NCBI GenBank assembly: GCA_021779005.1
Contig: JAJYBN010000077.1
Location: 1 to 6,051, forward strand
Length of the DNA stretch: 6,051 nt
Direction: 5' to 3'
Source of the DNA: Pseudomonadota bacterium
GTDB lineage: Bacteria > Pseudomonadota > Gammaproteobacteria > Natronospirales > REEB76
Shown: positions 1-5,955 of the stretch, in pieces
How the letters are laid out: the number at the start of each line of letters is the position of its first letter
Position numbering within the stretch: position 1 is the first letter of the stretch
The notes under the pieces: model-generated
Told to the model about the DNA's origin: nothing
What the model saw: the letters and a program-made list of their open reading frames with translations, nothing else
Database searches by the model: none
Made by a program: the position numbers and the translations under genes

Positions 1-27
1 ACAGTAAAACACTGCGGCCTTTTTTTT
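1..27 (+). terminator. 3' part of a rho-independent terminator, truncated by the window edge
   Basis: CAGT (2-5) pairs with ACTG (11-14) around the loop AAAAC. The descending arm continues as CGGCC (15-19) and runs directly into eight T residues (20-27). The matching GGCCG of the ascending arm would lie left of base 1; base 1 itself (A) would be a mismatch with C15. A GC-rich arm followed by a T-run is the standard intrinsic terminator layout for a plus-strand gene ending just outside the window. On the minus strand the same element starts with an A-run after the mdh stop codon, so it may terminate mdh as well, but that half cannot be seen. Confidence 0.65.
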
Positions 28-50
28 ATTCTCTGCTTGAGGACGGTTGT

Positions 51-1037
51 TCAGCCGCCCAGCTGGTCCTTCACGCCAGCACGTTCTTCCAGCAGCTCCG
101 CTTCGCTGGCATGCATGCGTTGTTGTGAAAACGGGCCAGGCTTGAGGCCCTTCACAATCTTGTAGCCGCCCTTGGCGCACACCACCGGGAAGCCATAGAT
201 GATGCCTTTCTGGATACCATAACTGCCGTCGGAAGGTATCCCCATGCTGACCCACTGATTCTTGCTGCCCGTCACCCAATCGCGCATGTGGTCGATGGCG
301 GCGGATGCGGCGGATGCGGCGGACGAAGCCCCGCGGGCCTTGATGATGGCGGCGCCGCGTTGCTGCACCGTGGGGATGAATGCATTCTTCACCCACTCCT
401 TATCCACCAGTTTCACCGCCGACTTGCCCTTGATGGTGGCTTGATGGATGTCCGGATACTGGGTCGAGGAATGATTGCCCCAGATGACCAGGCGCTTCAC
501 CTCATTCACGTGTACGCCGGTCTTGGCGGCCAGTTGCGAAGCGGCGCGGTTATGGTCAAGTCGCATCATGGACGTGATGTTCTGCTTGTTGATGCGCGGC
601 GCATTGGCTGCGGTTATCAAGGCGTTGGTATTGGCCGGGTTACCGACCACCAGTACCTTGATGTTCTTTTTTGCCACTTTGTTGATGGCCTTGCCCTGGA
701 TCGAGAAGATCTTGGCGTTTTCCAGCAGCAGGTCCTTGCGCTCCATACCGGGACCCCGTGGCTTGGCGCCAACGAGAATCGCAAAATCCGCGTCCTTGAA
801 GCCGACCTCGGGATTGTCGGTGGCCACGATGCCGGCCACGGTTGGGAAAGCACAATCGTTCAGTTCCATCACCACGCCATTGAGCGCGCCCAGGGCCGGC
901 GTGACCTCCAGCAACTGCAGGATCACTGGCTGTTGTGCGCCGAATAGGTCACCGGCGGCGATGCGGAAAATTAGCTGGTAGCCGATCTGGCCGGCGGCAC
1001 CGGTGATGGTGATGCGTGCGGGTTTCTTGGTCGCCAT
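51..1037 (-). CDS. mdh: malate dehydrogenase (NAD-dependent, type 2 cytosolic-like)
   Basis: Catalyses the reversible NAD-dependent oxidation of malate to oxaloacetate in the cytoplasm (TCA cycle). The 328-residue length is normal for the type-2 family. An N-terminal Rossmann fold carries GAAGQIGY (13-20). The mobile active-site loop [11 protein letters not shown] (94-104) supplies substrate-binding Arg94 and Arg100. GNPANTNA (132-139) contacts the cofactor. LDHNR (160-164) gives Asp161, which pairs with catalytic His189 in [11 protein letters not shown] (186-196), and Arg164. The C-terminal part has the conserved [15 protein letters not shown] and SDGSYGI segments. All key residues are present, so the enzyme should be active. 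The ATG at 1037-1035 follows a GGAG at 1052-1049 with an 11-base gap, which is long but usable. The gene is preceded on the same strand by an oxidoreductase gene 112 bases away, so it probably has its own promoter, although no convincing -35/-10 pair was found. The assignment is near certain. Confidence 0.97.
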   Translation of the reverse strand: MATKKPARITITGAAGQIGYQLIFRIAAGDLFGAQQPVILQLLEVTPALGALNGVVMELNDCAFPTVAGIVATDNPEVGFKDADFAILVGAKPRGPGMERKDLLLENAKIFSIQGKAINKVAKKNIKVLVVGNPANTNALITAANAPRINKQNITSMMRLDHNRAASQLAAKTGVHVNEVKRLVIWGNHSSTQYPDIHQATIKGKSAVKLVDKEWVKNAFIPTVQQRGAAIIKARGASSAASAASAAIDHMRDWVTGSKNQWVSMGIPSDGSYGIQKGIIYGFPVVCAKGGYKIVKGLKPGPFSQQRMHASEAELLEERAGVKDQLGG

Positions 1038-1149
1038 GATTTTTCAGACTCCATAGGTTGAACGAGTACCGGCGCAGCCTCAAGGCGCGTGCGGATAATC
1101 GCAAAAGTTGAATGCGTATTTTAACACCCGGCGCACAACCGGAGTTGAC

Positions 1150-2193
1150 TCAAGTCAGGTCGGTGATGCGTGCACCTAGCGCCAGCACGAAACCGATGGC
1201 GAAGGCGCGCGAAGGCGTCTGGAATCCGGGCTTGATGTCGCCGCCGAGTACGCGTTTGGCAGCCGCTACCGCCGCGCGTGCTGTGAAACTGTAGCCGTTG
1301 CCGCAACGCAGTCGGCTGTGCACACACTGACCCTGCAAGTCGCACACTTCACCCCAGATCAGACTTTCTGATTTCCGGCGGGTAGCAGCATCGGGTCCGG
1401 GGGCGCTGGCGTCGATACGACGCTGCAGTTGTTTACGCAGCAGTTTGCGGCGCAGTAACCAGCCAAAATGGCGGCTCAAGTGCAGGGCGCGGATCTGTGC
1501 CGCAGGCAAGGCGGCGTACGTTTCGATATTAGGGATGCCTGTGCTGTACCAAGCGGTCGCCACGTCGCCCCAGGGAATGCTCACCGCCGCGTGCATGTGG
1601 CCATCGCCGAAATCCACTTGTCGCACTTTCCAGGCAGGCGCTACCGGCACGATGTGCCCATCACGGCGCACCGCGCCACTGCGGCCGAGTCCTTCCAGCA
1701 TGGTGCGGCGGGTGCCACGGGAAAGACCACCACCGGCACGAAACGCCAGCGTCAGGTGGGTGGCGGAAGGCAGGCGATCCTTGAGATGGGCAGCGAGGCA
1801 ATCGGTGGGTACTACGTCGAAGCCCACACCGGGCAGCAACATGACACCTGCAGAGAGGGCCTGCTTGCTCAGGGAGGCCAGGCCCTCGAAGACCTCGATC
1901 TCGCCGGTGATATCCAGATAGTGAACGCGCTGGCGCAGGCAGGCGGCTGCCACCGGCTGGAAGGTCTGGGTAAAGGGTCCGGCGCAGTTGAGTACCAGTC
2001 GCTTCTCTTTCAAGGCGTGGTCCAGGGCCGTGGCATCCTGAAGATCGAAGGCCGTGAACGGCAGGCCGAAACGCTCGGCCAATGGTTTCAGCTTGCGGAG
2101 ATCGCGACCCGCCAGCAATGGTCGCAGGCCCTGTTCCAGGGCGGCTTCCACGATCAATGAGCCGGTATAGCCGTAGGCGCCATAGATCAGCAT
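1150..2193 (-). CDS. saccharopine dehydrogenase-like NAD(P)-binding oxidoreductase (COG3268-type), substrate unknown
   Basis: A 347-residue protein opening directly with a Rossmann beta strand and dinucleotide-binding motif, LIYGAYGYTG (2-11; Gly5, Gly8, Gly11). AGR at 28-30 follows, where the Arg would favour NADP. NCAGPF (69-74), HYLDITGE (91-98) and PGVGFDVVPTDCLA (121-134) are typical of the saccharopine dehydrogenase/trans-acting enoyl reductase-like family. A second, substrate-side domain with conserved glycines follows, and the tail holds GYSFTARAAV and KPGFQTPS. No signal peptide is present, so it is probably cytoplasmic. The reading frame is open up to an ATG at 2292, but I prefer the ATG at 2193-2191: it is preceded by AGGA (2206-2203) at 9 bases, and the extra 33 residues have no fold-like character and would precede the first Rossmann strand. 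Relatives are mostly annotated only by homology, so the family is fairly sure and the reaction is not. It lies upstream of mdh on the same strand, with no evident metabolic link. Confidence 0.85.
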   Translation of the reverse strand: MLIYGAYGYTGSLIVEAALEQGLRPLLAGRDLRKLKPLAERFGLPFTAFDLQDATALDHALKEKRLVLNCAGPFTQTFQPVAAACLRQRVHYLDITGEIEVFEGLASLSKQALSAGVMLLPGVGFDVVPTDCLAAHLKDRLPSATHLTLAFRAGGGLSRGTRRTMLEGLGRSGAVRRDGHIVPVAPAWKVRQVDFGDGHMHAAVSIPWGDVATAWYSTGIPNIETYAALPAAQIRALHLSRHFGWLLRRKLLRKQLQRRIDASAPGPDAATRRKSESLIWGEVCDLQGQCVHSRLRCGNGYSFTARAAVAAAKRVLGGDIKPGFQTPSRAFAIGFVLALGARITDLT

Positions 2194-2202
2194 GCGTGCG
2201 AT

Positions 2203-2206
2203 TCCT
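2203..2206 (-). promoter_or_regulatory. ribosome binding site deciding the oxidoreductase start
   Basis: Read on the minus strand, AGGA lies 9 bases before the ATG at 2193-2191. That ATG also places the Rossmann fold at residue 2, as expected for the family. No comparable purine-rich site was seen before the longer start at 2292. Confidence 0.5.
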
Positions 2207-2365
2207 GTGCCACGGCTGTCAGTATGCCAGAGGGAGCATTCTGCTGGCTGTGTCCTCAAAACAGTGAACGTGTACGCTTGGGCAATAGACACCTGTACTC
2301 GTAAACTTATAAGACCCTGATATTTAAAGGTATTTCAACACATAGGAAAATATCTTCCCAAGACC

Positions 2366-2393
2366 TTGCTTTTTTAATATTTAGTGTTATAGT
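2366..2393 (+). promoter_or_regulatory. candidate sigma-70 promoter of the GntR-ABC operon
   Basis: TTGCTT (2366-2371) and TATAGT (2388-2393) are separated by 16 bases in a markedly AT-rich stretch (about 2320-2400) within the divergent gap between the oxidoreductase and the first operon gene. Transcription starting near 2400 would give a leader of about 58 bases ending in a strong TAAGGAG (2444-2450), 7 bases before the ATG at 2458. The -10 element lies inside the inverted repeat at 2384-2405. No equally good promoter for the minus-strand oxidoreductase was recognised in the gap. Confidence 0.5.
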
Positions 2394-2405
2394 TATCTAC
2401 AACAC
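2384..2405. promoter_or_regulatory. inverted repeat, candidate GntR (YtrA-type) operator
   Basis: GTGTTATAG (2384-2392) and CTACAACAC (2397-2405) form a near-perfect dyad (8 of 9 positions match) around the 4-base centre TTAT. It covers the predicted -10 box, so a bound dimer would block RNA polymerase. GntR-family dimers bind such dyads, and YtrA-subfamily regulators are known to repress their own operons. The regulator encoded at 2986 is the obvious candidate. The dyad is seen directly; its binding partner is inferred. Confidence 0.55.
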
Positions 2406-2457
2406 CGTTACTGAAAAGGCCACCGGGCCGTCACTGAGAAACGTAAGGAGCACTGCC

Positions 2458-2934
2458 ATGAACACCACCCGCAAGATGATCCTCGCTGCTGCTGTAACCT
2501 TGAACTTCGCGGCCATCGCTATAGCCACAGGCATGGTTCTGCGTCAGCAGTCGCAGGCAAACACCATCAATCTTGGCGCCATCGTCGTCACCCCGGCTGA
2601 TTATGATCACCGTACTGTGGATCTCGGCACCATCCTGGTCACACCCAGCGATGCCGATTGGCGCTATGCAGAAGCCCGCGGCGTGCAGCGCCCGGCGATG
2701 AACAGCATCGCACTCGGCAGCATCATCGTGCGACCGACTGACGAGCAGTTGGCTGATGTCGCCGATACCGGGCTCACAAGCAATACCCTTGCGACTGAGT
2801 ACCTCACAGCCACAGACGCGTCTAGTGCCTCGTTGCTCGAAGCTTTGGAAGCACTCACTCCAAGGACGTACCTGGATACAACCGCCACTCTACGGGCACT
2901 CGACAAACTGGTATTTGAGCGTTCGGGCGGCTAA
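2458..2934 (+). CDS. small exported or membrane-anchored protein with three LGxIxVxPxD repeats, function unknown
   Basis: A 158-residue protein that I do not recognise. Residues 1-6 are basic/polar, 7-28 form a hydrophobic segment (signal peptide or signal anchor), and QSQA (31-34) could end a cleavable signal; the rest would be periplasmic. Three copies of a short beta-like motif follow: INLGAIVVTPAD (37-48), VDLGTILVTPSD (54-65) and IALGSIIVRPTD (84-95). The C-terminal third (about 96-158) is polar with a possible helix around 123-133. The start is firm: TAAGGAG 7 bases upstream. It is the first gene of the operon, 51 bases before the GntR start, with an inverted repeat in between. The repeats resemble the TonB-box region of outer-membrane receptors (TIVVT-like), but no barrel follows. 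A role as substrate, sensor or periplasmic partner of the ABC transporter is a guess from context. Confidence 0.8.
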   Translation: MNTTRKMILAAAVTLNFAAIAIATGMVLRQQSQANTINLGAIVVTPADYDHRTVDLGTILVTPSDADWRYAEARGVQRPAMNSIALGSIIVRPTDEQLADVADTGLTSNTLATEYLTATDASSASLLEALEALTPRTYLDTTATLRALDKLVFERSGG

Positions 2935-2951
2935 GGTACACCGCACTTAGC

Positions 2952-2969
2952 GCTCTAGTACGCTAGAGC
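2952..2969. repeat. perfect 7-base inverted repeat before the GntR gene (possible second operator or RNA hairpin)
   Basis: GCTCTAG (2952-2958) and CTAGAGC (2963-2969) are exact reverse complements around the 4-base centre TACG. A second, overlapping dyad, TAGCG (2948-2952) with CGCTA (2961-2965), uses part of the same bases. The 4-base centre with TAG/CTA inner edges matches the layout of the promoter dyad at 2384-2405, which supports an operator. In RNA it would form a hairpin just before the GntR ribosome binding site. There is no T-run, so it is not an intrinsic terminator. Confidence 0.5.
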
Positions 2970-2975
2970 AGCAAT

Positions 2976-2980
2976 GGAGG
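2976..2980 (+). promoter_or_regulatory. ribosome binding site fixing the GntR start
   Basis: GGAGG lies 5 bases before the ATG at 2986. The in-frame ATG at 2974-2976 would overlap this site by its last base, so translation should begin at 2986 rather than at the longest-ORF start. The ATPase gene uses an identical GGAGG with the same 5-base spacing (3347-3351). Confidence 0.75.
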
Positions 2981-2985
2981 AATAC

Positions 2986-3357
2986 ATGGATCCGAAGTGG
3001 AGTGACAACTCACCGATCTACCGCCAGCTGCGGGACCGGGTAGTGGCCATGATCCTGGAGGGCAGCCTCAAGGAAGGCGACCCGCTGCCGTCGGTGCGCG
3101 CCGTGGCCGCGGATTACCAGATCAACCCGCTCACCGTGCTTAAGGGTTACCAGGCCCTGGTGGACGAGGAATTGGTGGAGAAACGCCGAGGTCTGGGCAT
3201 GTTCGTCAAACCTGGCGCCAGCCGGGCGCTGATGAAGAACGAACGCGAGGCGTTCCTTAAAACCGAGTGGCCACAGATGCTGCAACGCATCGGTCGCCTG
3301 GATCTGGACGTGAAGGAATTGTTGAAAGCCGTGGAAGACGGCAAACGGAGGAAATAA
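2986..3357 (+). CDS. GntR-family transcriptional regulator, YtrA subfamily
   Basis: A 123-residue DNA-binding protein. Residues about 9-76 form the GntR winged helix-turn-helix: PIYRQLRDRVVAMI (first helix), LPSVRAVAADYQINPLTVLK (34-53, the HTH) and a wing around KRRGLGMFV (66-74). Only about 45 residues follow, mostly charged helix. This is the short C-terminal dimerisation part of the YtrA subfamily and is far smaller than the effector domains of FadR, HutC or MocR types. YtrA regulators usually sit at the head of ABC transporter operons and repress them; B. subtilis YtrA and Xanthomonas HpaR1 are relatives from general knowledge. The stop codon TAA shares its last A with the ATG of the ATPase gene, implying coupled translation. 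Its likely target is the dyad over the promoter at 2384-2405, making it autoregulatory. No ligand-binding domain is evident, so the inducing signal is unclear. Confidence 0.92.
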   Translation: MDPKWSDNSPIYRQLRDRVVAMILEGSLKEGDPLPSVRAVAADYQINPLTVLKGYQALVDEELVEKRRGLGMFVKPGASRALMKNEREAFLKTEWPQMLQRIGRLDLDVKELLKAVEDGKRRK

Positions 3358-4214
3358 TGAGCATGCTGGTACAAGCCCGCGGACTTAGCAAGAACTACGG
3401 CATTCTGCGCGCGCTCGACAAGGTGGATTTCGATATCGAGGAGGGCCGCATTGTGGGGCTGATTGGTCCCAATGGCGCCGGCAAAACCACGGCCCTCAAG
3501 GCCATCCTCGGGCTCACCAATTTCAACGGCGAGCTGGATGTGCTGGGCCACGATCCACGTATCTCACGCCGCCGGCTGATGCAGGATGTGTGTTTCATCG
3601 CCGACGTAGCCACCCTGCCGCGCTGGCTGAAGGTGGCGGACGCCATCGATTTCGTGGAAGCCGTGCATCCGCGTTTCAGCCGTGCGCGCGCTGTGCACTT
3701 TCTGGGGCGCACCAAGATTTCCAAGAAGGCCAAAGTGGGCCAGTTATCCAAAGGCATGGTCACACAACTGCACCTGGCGCTGATCATGGCCATTGATGCC
3801 AGGCTGCTGGTGCTGGACGAGCCCACCATCGGCCTGGATATCCTGTACCGCAAGGAGTTCTACTCAAACTTGCTGAACGATTATTTCGATGAGAAACGCA
3901 CCATCCTGGTCACCACCCACCAGGTGGAGGAAGTGGAAAAGCTGCTGACCCATCTGATGTTCATCAACAACGGCAAGCTCGTGCTGGATGATTCCATGGA
4001 GGGTGTGGCGGAGAAATATACCGAAGTGCTGGTGCCGGCAGACAAGGTCAGCGCCGCGCAAGGATTTAATCCGATCAATGAGCGCGAGGTCTTCGGCAAG
4101 AAACTGTTCCTGTTCGAGGGCACAGAGCGCGACAAATTGGCTGCGCTCGGAGAGATCCATACGCCCAGCATCGCCGACCTGTTTGTCGCCAAGATGCAAG
4201 GAGCCATGCAATGA
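3357..4214 (+). CDS. ABC transporter ATP-binding protein (YtrB/CcmA-like)
   Basis: A 285-residue cytoplasmic ATPase that would power the permease encoded next. Walker A GPNGAGKTT is at 37-45, the signature LSKGM at 130-134, Walker B LLVLDEP at 150-156, the D-loop IGLD at 158-161 and the switch His at 188 in LVTTH. About 70 residues follow the nucleotide-binding domain (from about 215), a C-terminal extension common in exporters of this class. Two points deviate from the classical pattern: the signature is LSKGM rather than LSGGQ, which is common in this subfamily, and the Q-loop region FIADVATLPRW (80-90) has no glutamine, with Asp83 near the expected place. The start at 3357 is chosen because GGAGG (3347-3351) lies 5 bases upstream and the ATG overlaps the GntR stop; the frame is open upstream to 3267, but that stretch is GntR coding sequence. 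The stop overlaps the permease ATG (ATGA). The ABC assignment is certain; the substrate is unknown. Confidence 0.95.
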   Translation: MSMLVQARGLSKNYGILRALDKVDFDIEEGRIVGLIGPNGAGKTTALKAILGLTNFNGELDVLGHDPRISRRRLMQDVCFIADVATLPRWLKVADAIDFVEAVHPRFSRARAVHFLGRTKISKKAKVGQLSKGMVTQLHLALIMAIDARLLVLDEPTIGLDILYRKEFYSNLLNDYFDEKRTILVTTHQVEEVEKLLTHLMFINNGKLVLDDSMEGVAEKYTEVLVPADKVSAAQGFNPINEREVFGKKLFLFEGTERDKLAALGEIHTPSIADLFVAKMQGAMQ

Positions 4215-5155
4215 ACAACACTCTGCGAGCCTTTTCTGCCCTCAGCAAACGCGAGATCTGGGAGCACAGATCCTTCTGGATCGTGCCCGCGGTGATCGGC
4301 TGTCTGGGGATATTGTTTACGTTGTATGGTTCCGGGGCGCTGCTGGTTGCCGCTCACCAGGGCATGATCAACTTCAACAGCGATGTCACTTTCATGGATA
4401 GCACTGCAGGCATCCGCGCATTCATATTCGGAAGCGCAGCGTTGTTCAATACGGTTATGCTGTTCATGGTGTGGTTCTATCTTATGGATTCGCTGTATGC
4501 CGACCGCAAGGACCGCAGCGTGCTGTTCTGGAAGTCCATGCCGGTCTCGGATACCAGCACCGTGCTCTCCAAACTGTTCACCGGCATGGTAACGGCGCCT
4601 GCGTTGATGCTGGTTGCGGTCATCCTTACCGAGATCATCACTGGTTTTCTTTTGATTATCGCTTTGTCTATTGCGGGCGTGTCCATCCTGGGGCTGGCCT
4701 TCCAGCCCGGTACCATCCTCATGGCCTGGATGACATTGGCGTTCGCGCTGTTGGTGCAGTCTCTGTGGTTGCTGCCTTTCTTTGGCTGGTTCCTGCTGTG
4801 TTCCTCCTGGGCCAGGAAGCTAGTGCTGGCGTGGGCTGTGCTGATTCCCATGGGCGCCATGATCGTGGAACGCCTGTTCATCGGCACCCATCATCTATCG
4901 GATGTCATCTTCGGCCACATCGCCAAGCTGTTCACCATGGTCATGAGCGGCCATTACTCGGTCAATGGTGTGAGCATTGGCTCTGGAATCGGCGTCGGTG
5001 ATAAACCCGATGTTTTTGATGGGCATAGCGCCCTCATGACCATGGGTTCGCTGGTACATATGTTTTTCCAGCCGGAGATGTGGATCGGTATCGCCATCGG
5101 GGCGGTCTTCGTAGTCGGCGCCATCTGGCTGCGCCGCAACCGCTCGGAAATCTAG
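4211..5155 (+). CDS. ABC-2-type transporter permease
   Basis: A 314-residue integral inner-membrane protein, the translocation partner of the ATPase encoded just before it. Hydrophobic segments are visible at about 22-42, 72-94, 122-160 (two closely spaced), 168-196, 202-220 and 289-306, consistent with six or seven passes. The loop DSLYADRKDRSVLFWKSMPV (93-112) is characteristic of this permease family and probably forms the cytoplasmic coupling helix that contacts the ATPase. A long less hydrophobic stretch (about 222-285) with Gly-, His- and Asp-rich segments precedes the last helix. Start support: AAGGAG (4198-4203) 7 bases before the ATG, and the 4-base ATGA overlap with the ATPase stop, showing tight coupling. 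With no separate substrate-binding protein of the import type nearby, export or membrane extraction is more likely than uptake. The substrate is unknown. Confidence 0.9.
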   Translation: MNNTLRAFSALSKREIWEHRSFWIVPAVIGCLGILFTLYGSGALLVAAHQGMINFNSDVTFMDSTAGIRAFIFGSAALFNTVMLFMVWFYLMDSLYADRKDRSVLFWKSMPVSDTSTVLSKLFTGMVTAPALMLVAVILTEIITGFLLIIALSIAGVSILGLAFQPGTILMAWMTLAFALLVQSLWLLPFFGWFLLCSSWARKLVLAWAVLIPMGAMIVERLFIGTHHLSDVIFGHIAKLFTMVMSGHYSVNGVSIGSGIGVGDKPDVFDGHSALMTMGSLVHMFFQPEMWIGIAIGAVFVVGAIWLRRNRSEI

Positions 5156-5161
5156 ACTTTC

Positions 5162-5181
5162 ACACGATTTGGATGTCGTGT
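5162..5181. repeat. inverted repeat between the permease and the secreted-protein gene
   Basis: ACACGA (5162-5167) and TCGTGT (5176-5181) are exact reverse complements around an 8-base loop. The repeat fills most of the 42-base gap and ends 1 base before the AAGGGG (5183-5188) of the next gene. In RNA it would be a modest hairpin next to the ribosome binding site. There is no T-run, so termination is unlikely. Confidence 0.4.
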
Positions 5182-5197
5182 TAAGGGGTTTGTAGCC

Positions 5198-5935
5198 ATG
5201 AAACGTATCGTCATTCTGGTTTTATTGTTGGCATTACCGCTGCTTGCGCAGGCGGCAGAACCCCGCATGCTGGATGCCAATATCCCAGCAGCGGGCATGA
5301 ATACTGTGGCCATTATTGCCGGCATCAGTGAGATTCACATAACACCCTCCAGCGACGATGTTATCCATGTGCATGTAATCTTGGAGCAGAATTCCGGTGA
5401 TGTGCTGTGGTTTTTACACTGGCAGAGCCCCAGTGCCGCACAGGAAATCCAAGCGGCACAGATCTCTCAAAAACGACAGGGCCAGCGTCTGGTACTTTCA
5501 TTGAGCACGACCGGAAATCTGGATAACGACAACGTCAAACAAAAATGGATCATGCAGGTGCCGGAACGCATGGGCGTAGATTTGGATATGAAGGTTGGTG
5601 AGGCGTCGGTCGACGGTATTGCCGGCGGCGTACGAGCGGATATGAATGTCGGCGAACTGGATATGGATGTCCCGCGTGGGGCTTTAAGTGCCAAGATCAA
5701 CGTTGGGCAGATCAGTGCCACCACCGGCACCCTGCAGCCGGGCAAGATTCTCCTGTCGAGCAACATTGGTCAAGCATCGCTTTACATGAACGGTAAATAC
5801 CTCAGCCATGCCGGTGAGCATAGCGGCCTCGGCCGTAAAGTAATTATCGATGGCAGCGGACCCGACAGCATGCACTTTAGCGTCAATATCGGAGAAGTCG
5901 ATCTGCGCGTAGAATCTGATACTGATAAGAAATAA
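5198..5935 (+). CDS. secreted protein with a repetitive beta-rich C-terminal half (DUF4097/adhesin-like), function unknown
   Basis: A 245-residue protein with a clear signal peptide: Lys2-Arg3, a hydrophobic core to about 16 and AQA (17-19) as a type I cleavage site, so it should be periplasmic or outside the cell. No lipobox Cys is present. Residues 30-125 look like beta strands. From about 131 a short motif recurs: MKVGE (131-135), MNVGE (149-153), INVGQ (167-171), SNIGQ (188-192) and VNIGE (229-233). The Gly positions are 134, 152, 170, 191 and 232, so the first three are exactly 18 residues apart, suggesting stacked beta turns as in a right-handed beta-helix or DUF4097-type fold. The last rungs alternate with hydrophobic strand residues. 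The start is supported by AAGGGG (5183-5188), 9 bases upstream. It lies 42 bases after the permease on the same strand and is probably co-transcribed. A link to the transporter is inferred from position only. Confidence 0.82.
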   Translation: MKRIVILVLLLALPLLAQAAEPRMLDANIPAAGMNTVAIIAGISEIHITPSSDDVIHVHVILEQNSGDVLWFLHWQSPSAAQEIQAAQISQKRQGQRLVLSLSTTGNLDNDNVKQKWIMQVPERMGVDLDMKVGEASVDGIAGGVRADMNVGELDMDVPRGALSAKINVGQISATTGTLQPGKILLSSNIGQASLYMNGKYLSHAGEHSGLGRKVIIDGSGPDSMHFSVNIGEVDLRVESDTDKK

Positions 5936-5955
5936 TAAGGTAATTAGGGCGTTTC

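Noticed and set aside
294..324. Tandem GATGCGGCG units (304-312, 313-321) inside mdh
   Set aside because: They encode the Ala/Ser-rich [15 protein letters not shown] segment that is conserved in malate dehydrogenases, so the repeat follows from the protein sequence rather than being a separate element.
288..947. A 219-codon open frame on the plus strand opposite mdh
   Set aside because: It lies entirely antisense to a fully convincing malate dehydrogenase and its translation (Gly-, His- and Arg-rich, no domain pattern) looks like a GC-driven shadow frame.
1038..1149. Promoter of mdh on the minus strand
   Set aside because: TAAAAT and GATTAT are present as possible -10 boxes but neither has a good -35 at 16-18 bases, so no promoter is called.
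1143..1155. Short palindrome TTGACTCAA around the oxidoreductase stop codon
   Set aside because: Only 9 bases, AT/GC-mixed, no T-run and no regulator to match it; likely chance.
1468..2160. A 230-codon open frame on the plus strand opposite the oxidoreductase
   Set aside because: Antisense to a gene with clear Rossmann motifs; the translation is Gln/Gly-rich without recognisable features, so it is a shadow.
3267..3356. Longer N-terminus for the ABC ATPase (start at 3267)
   Set aside because: The extra 30 residues are the out-of-frame reading of the GntR gene end; the ATG at 3357 has an ideal GGAGG and the usual ABC N-terminus.
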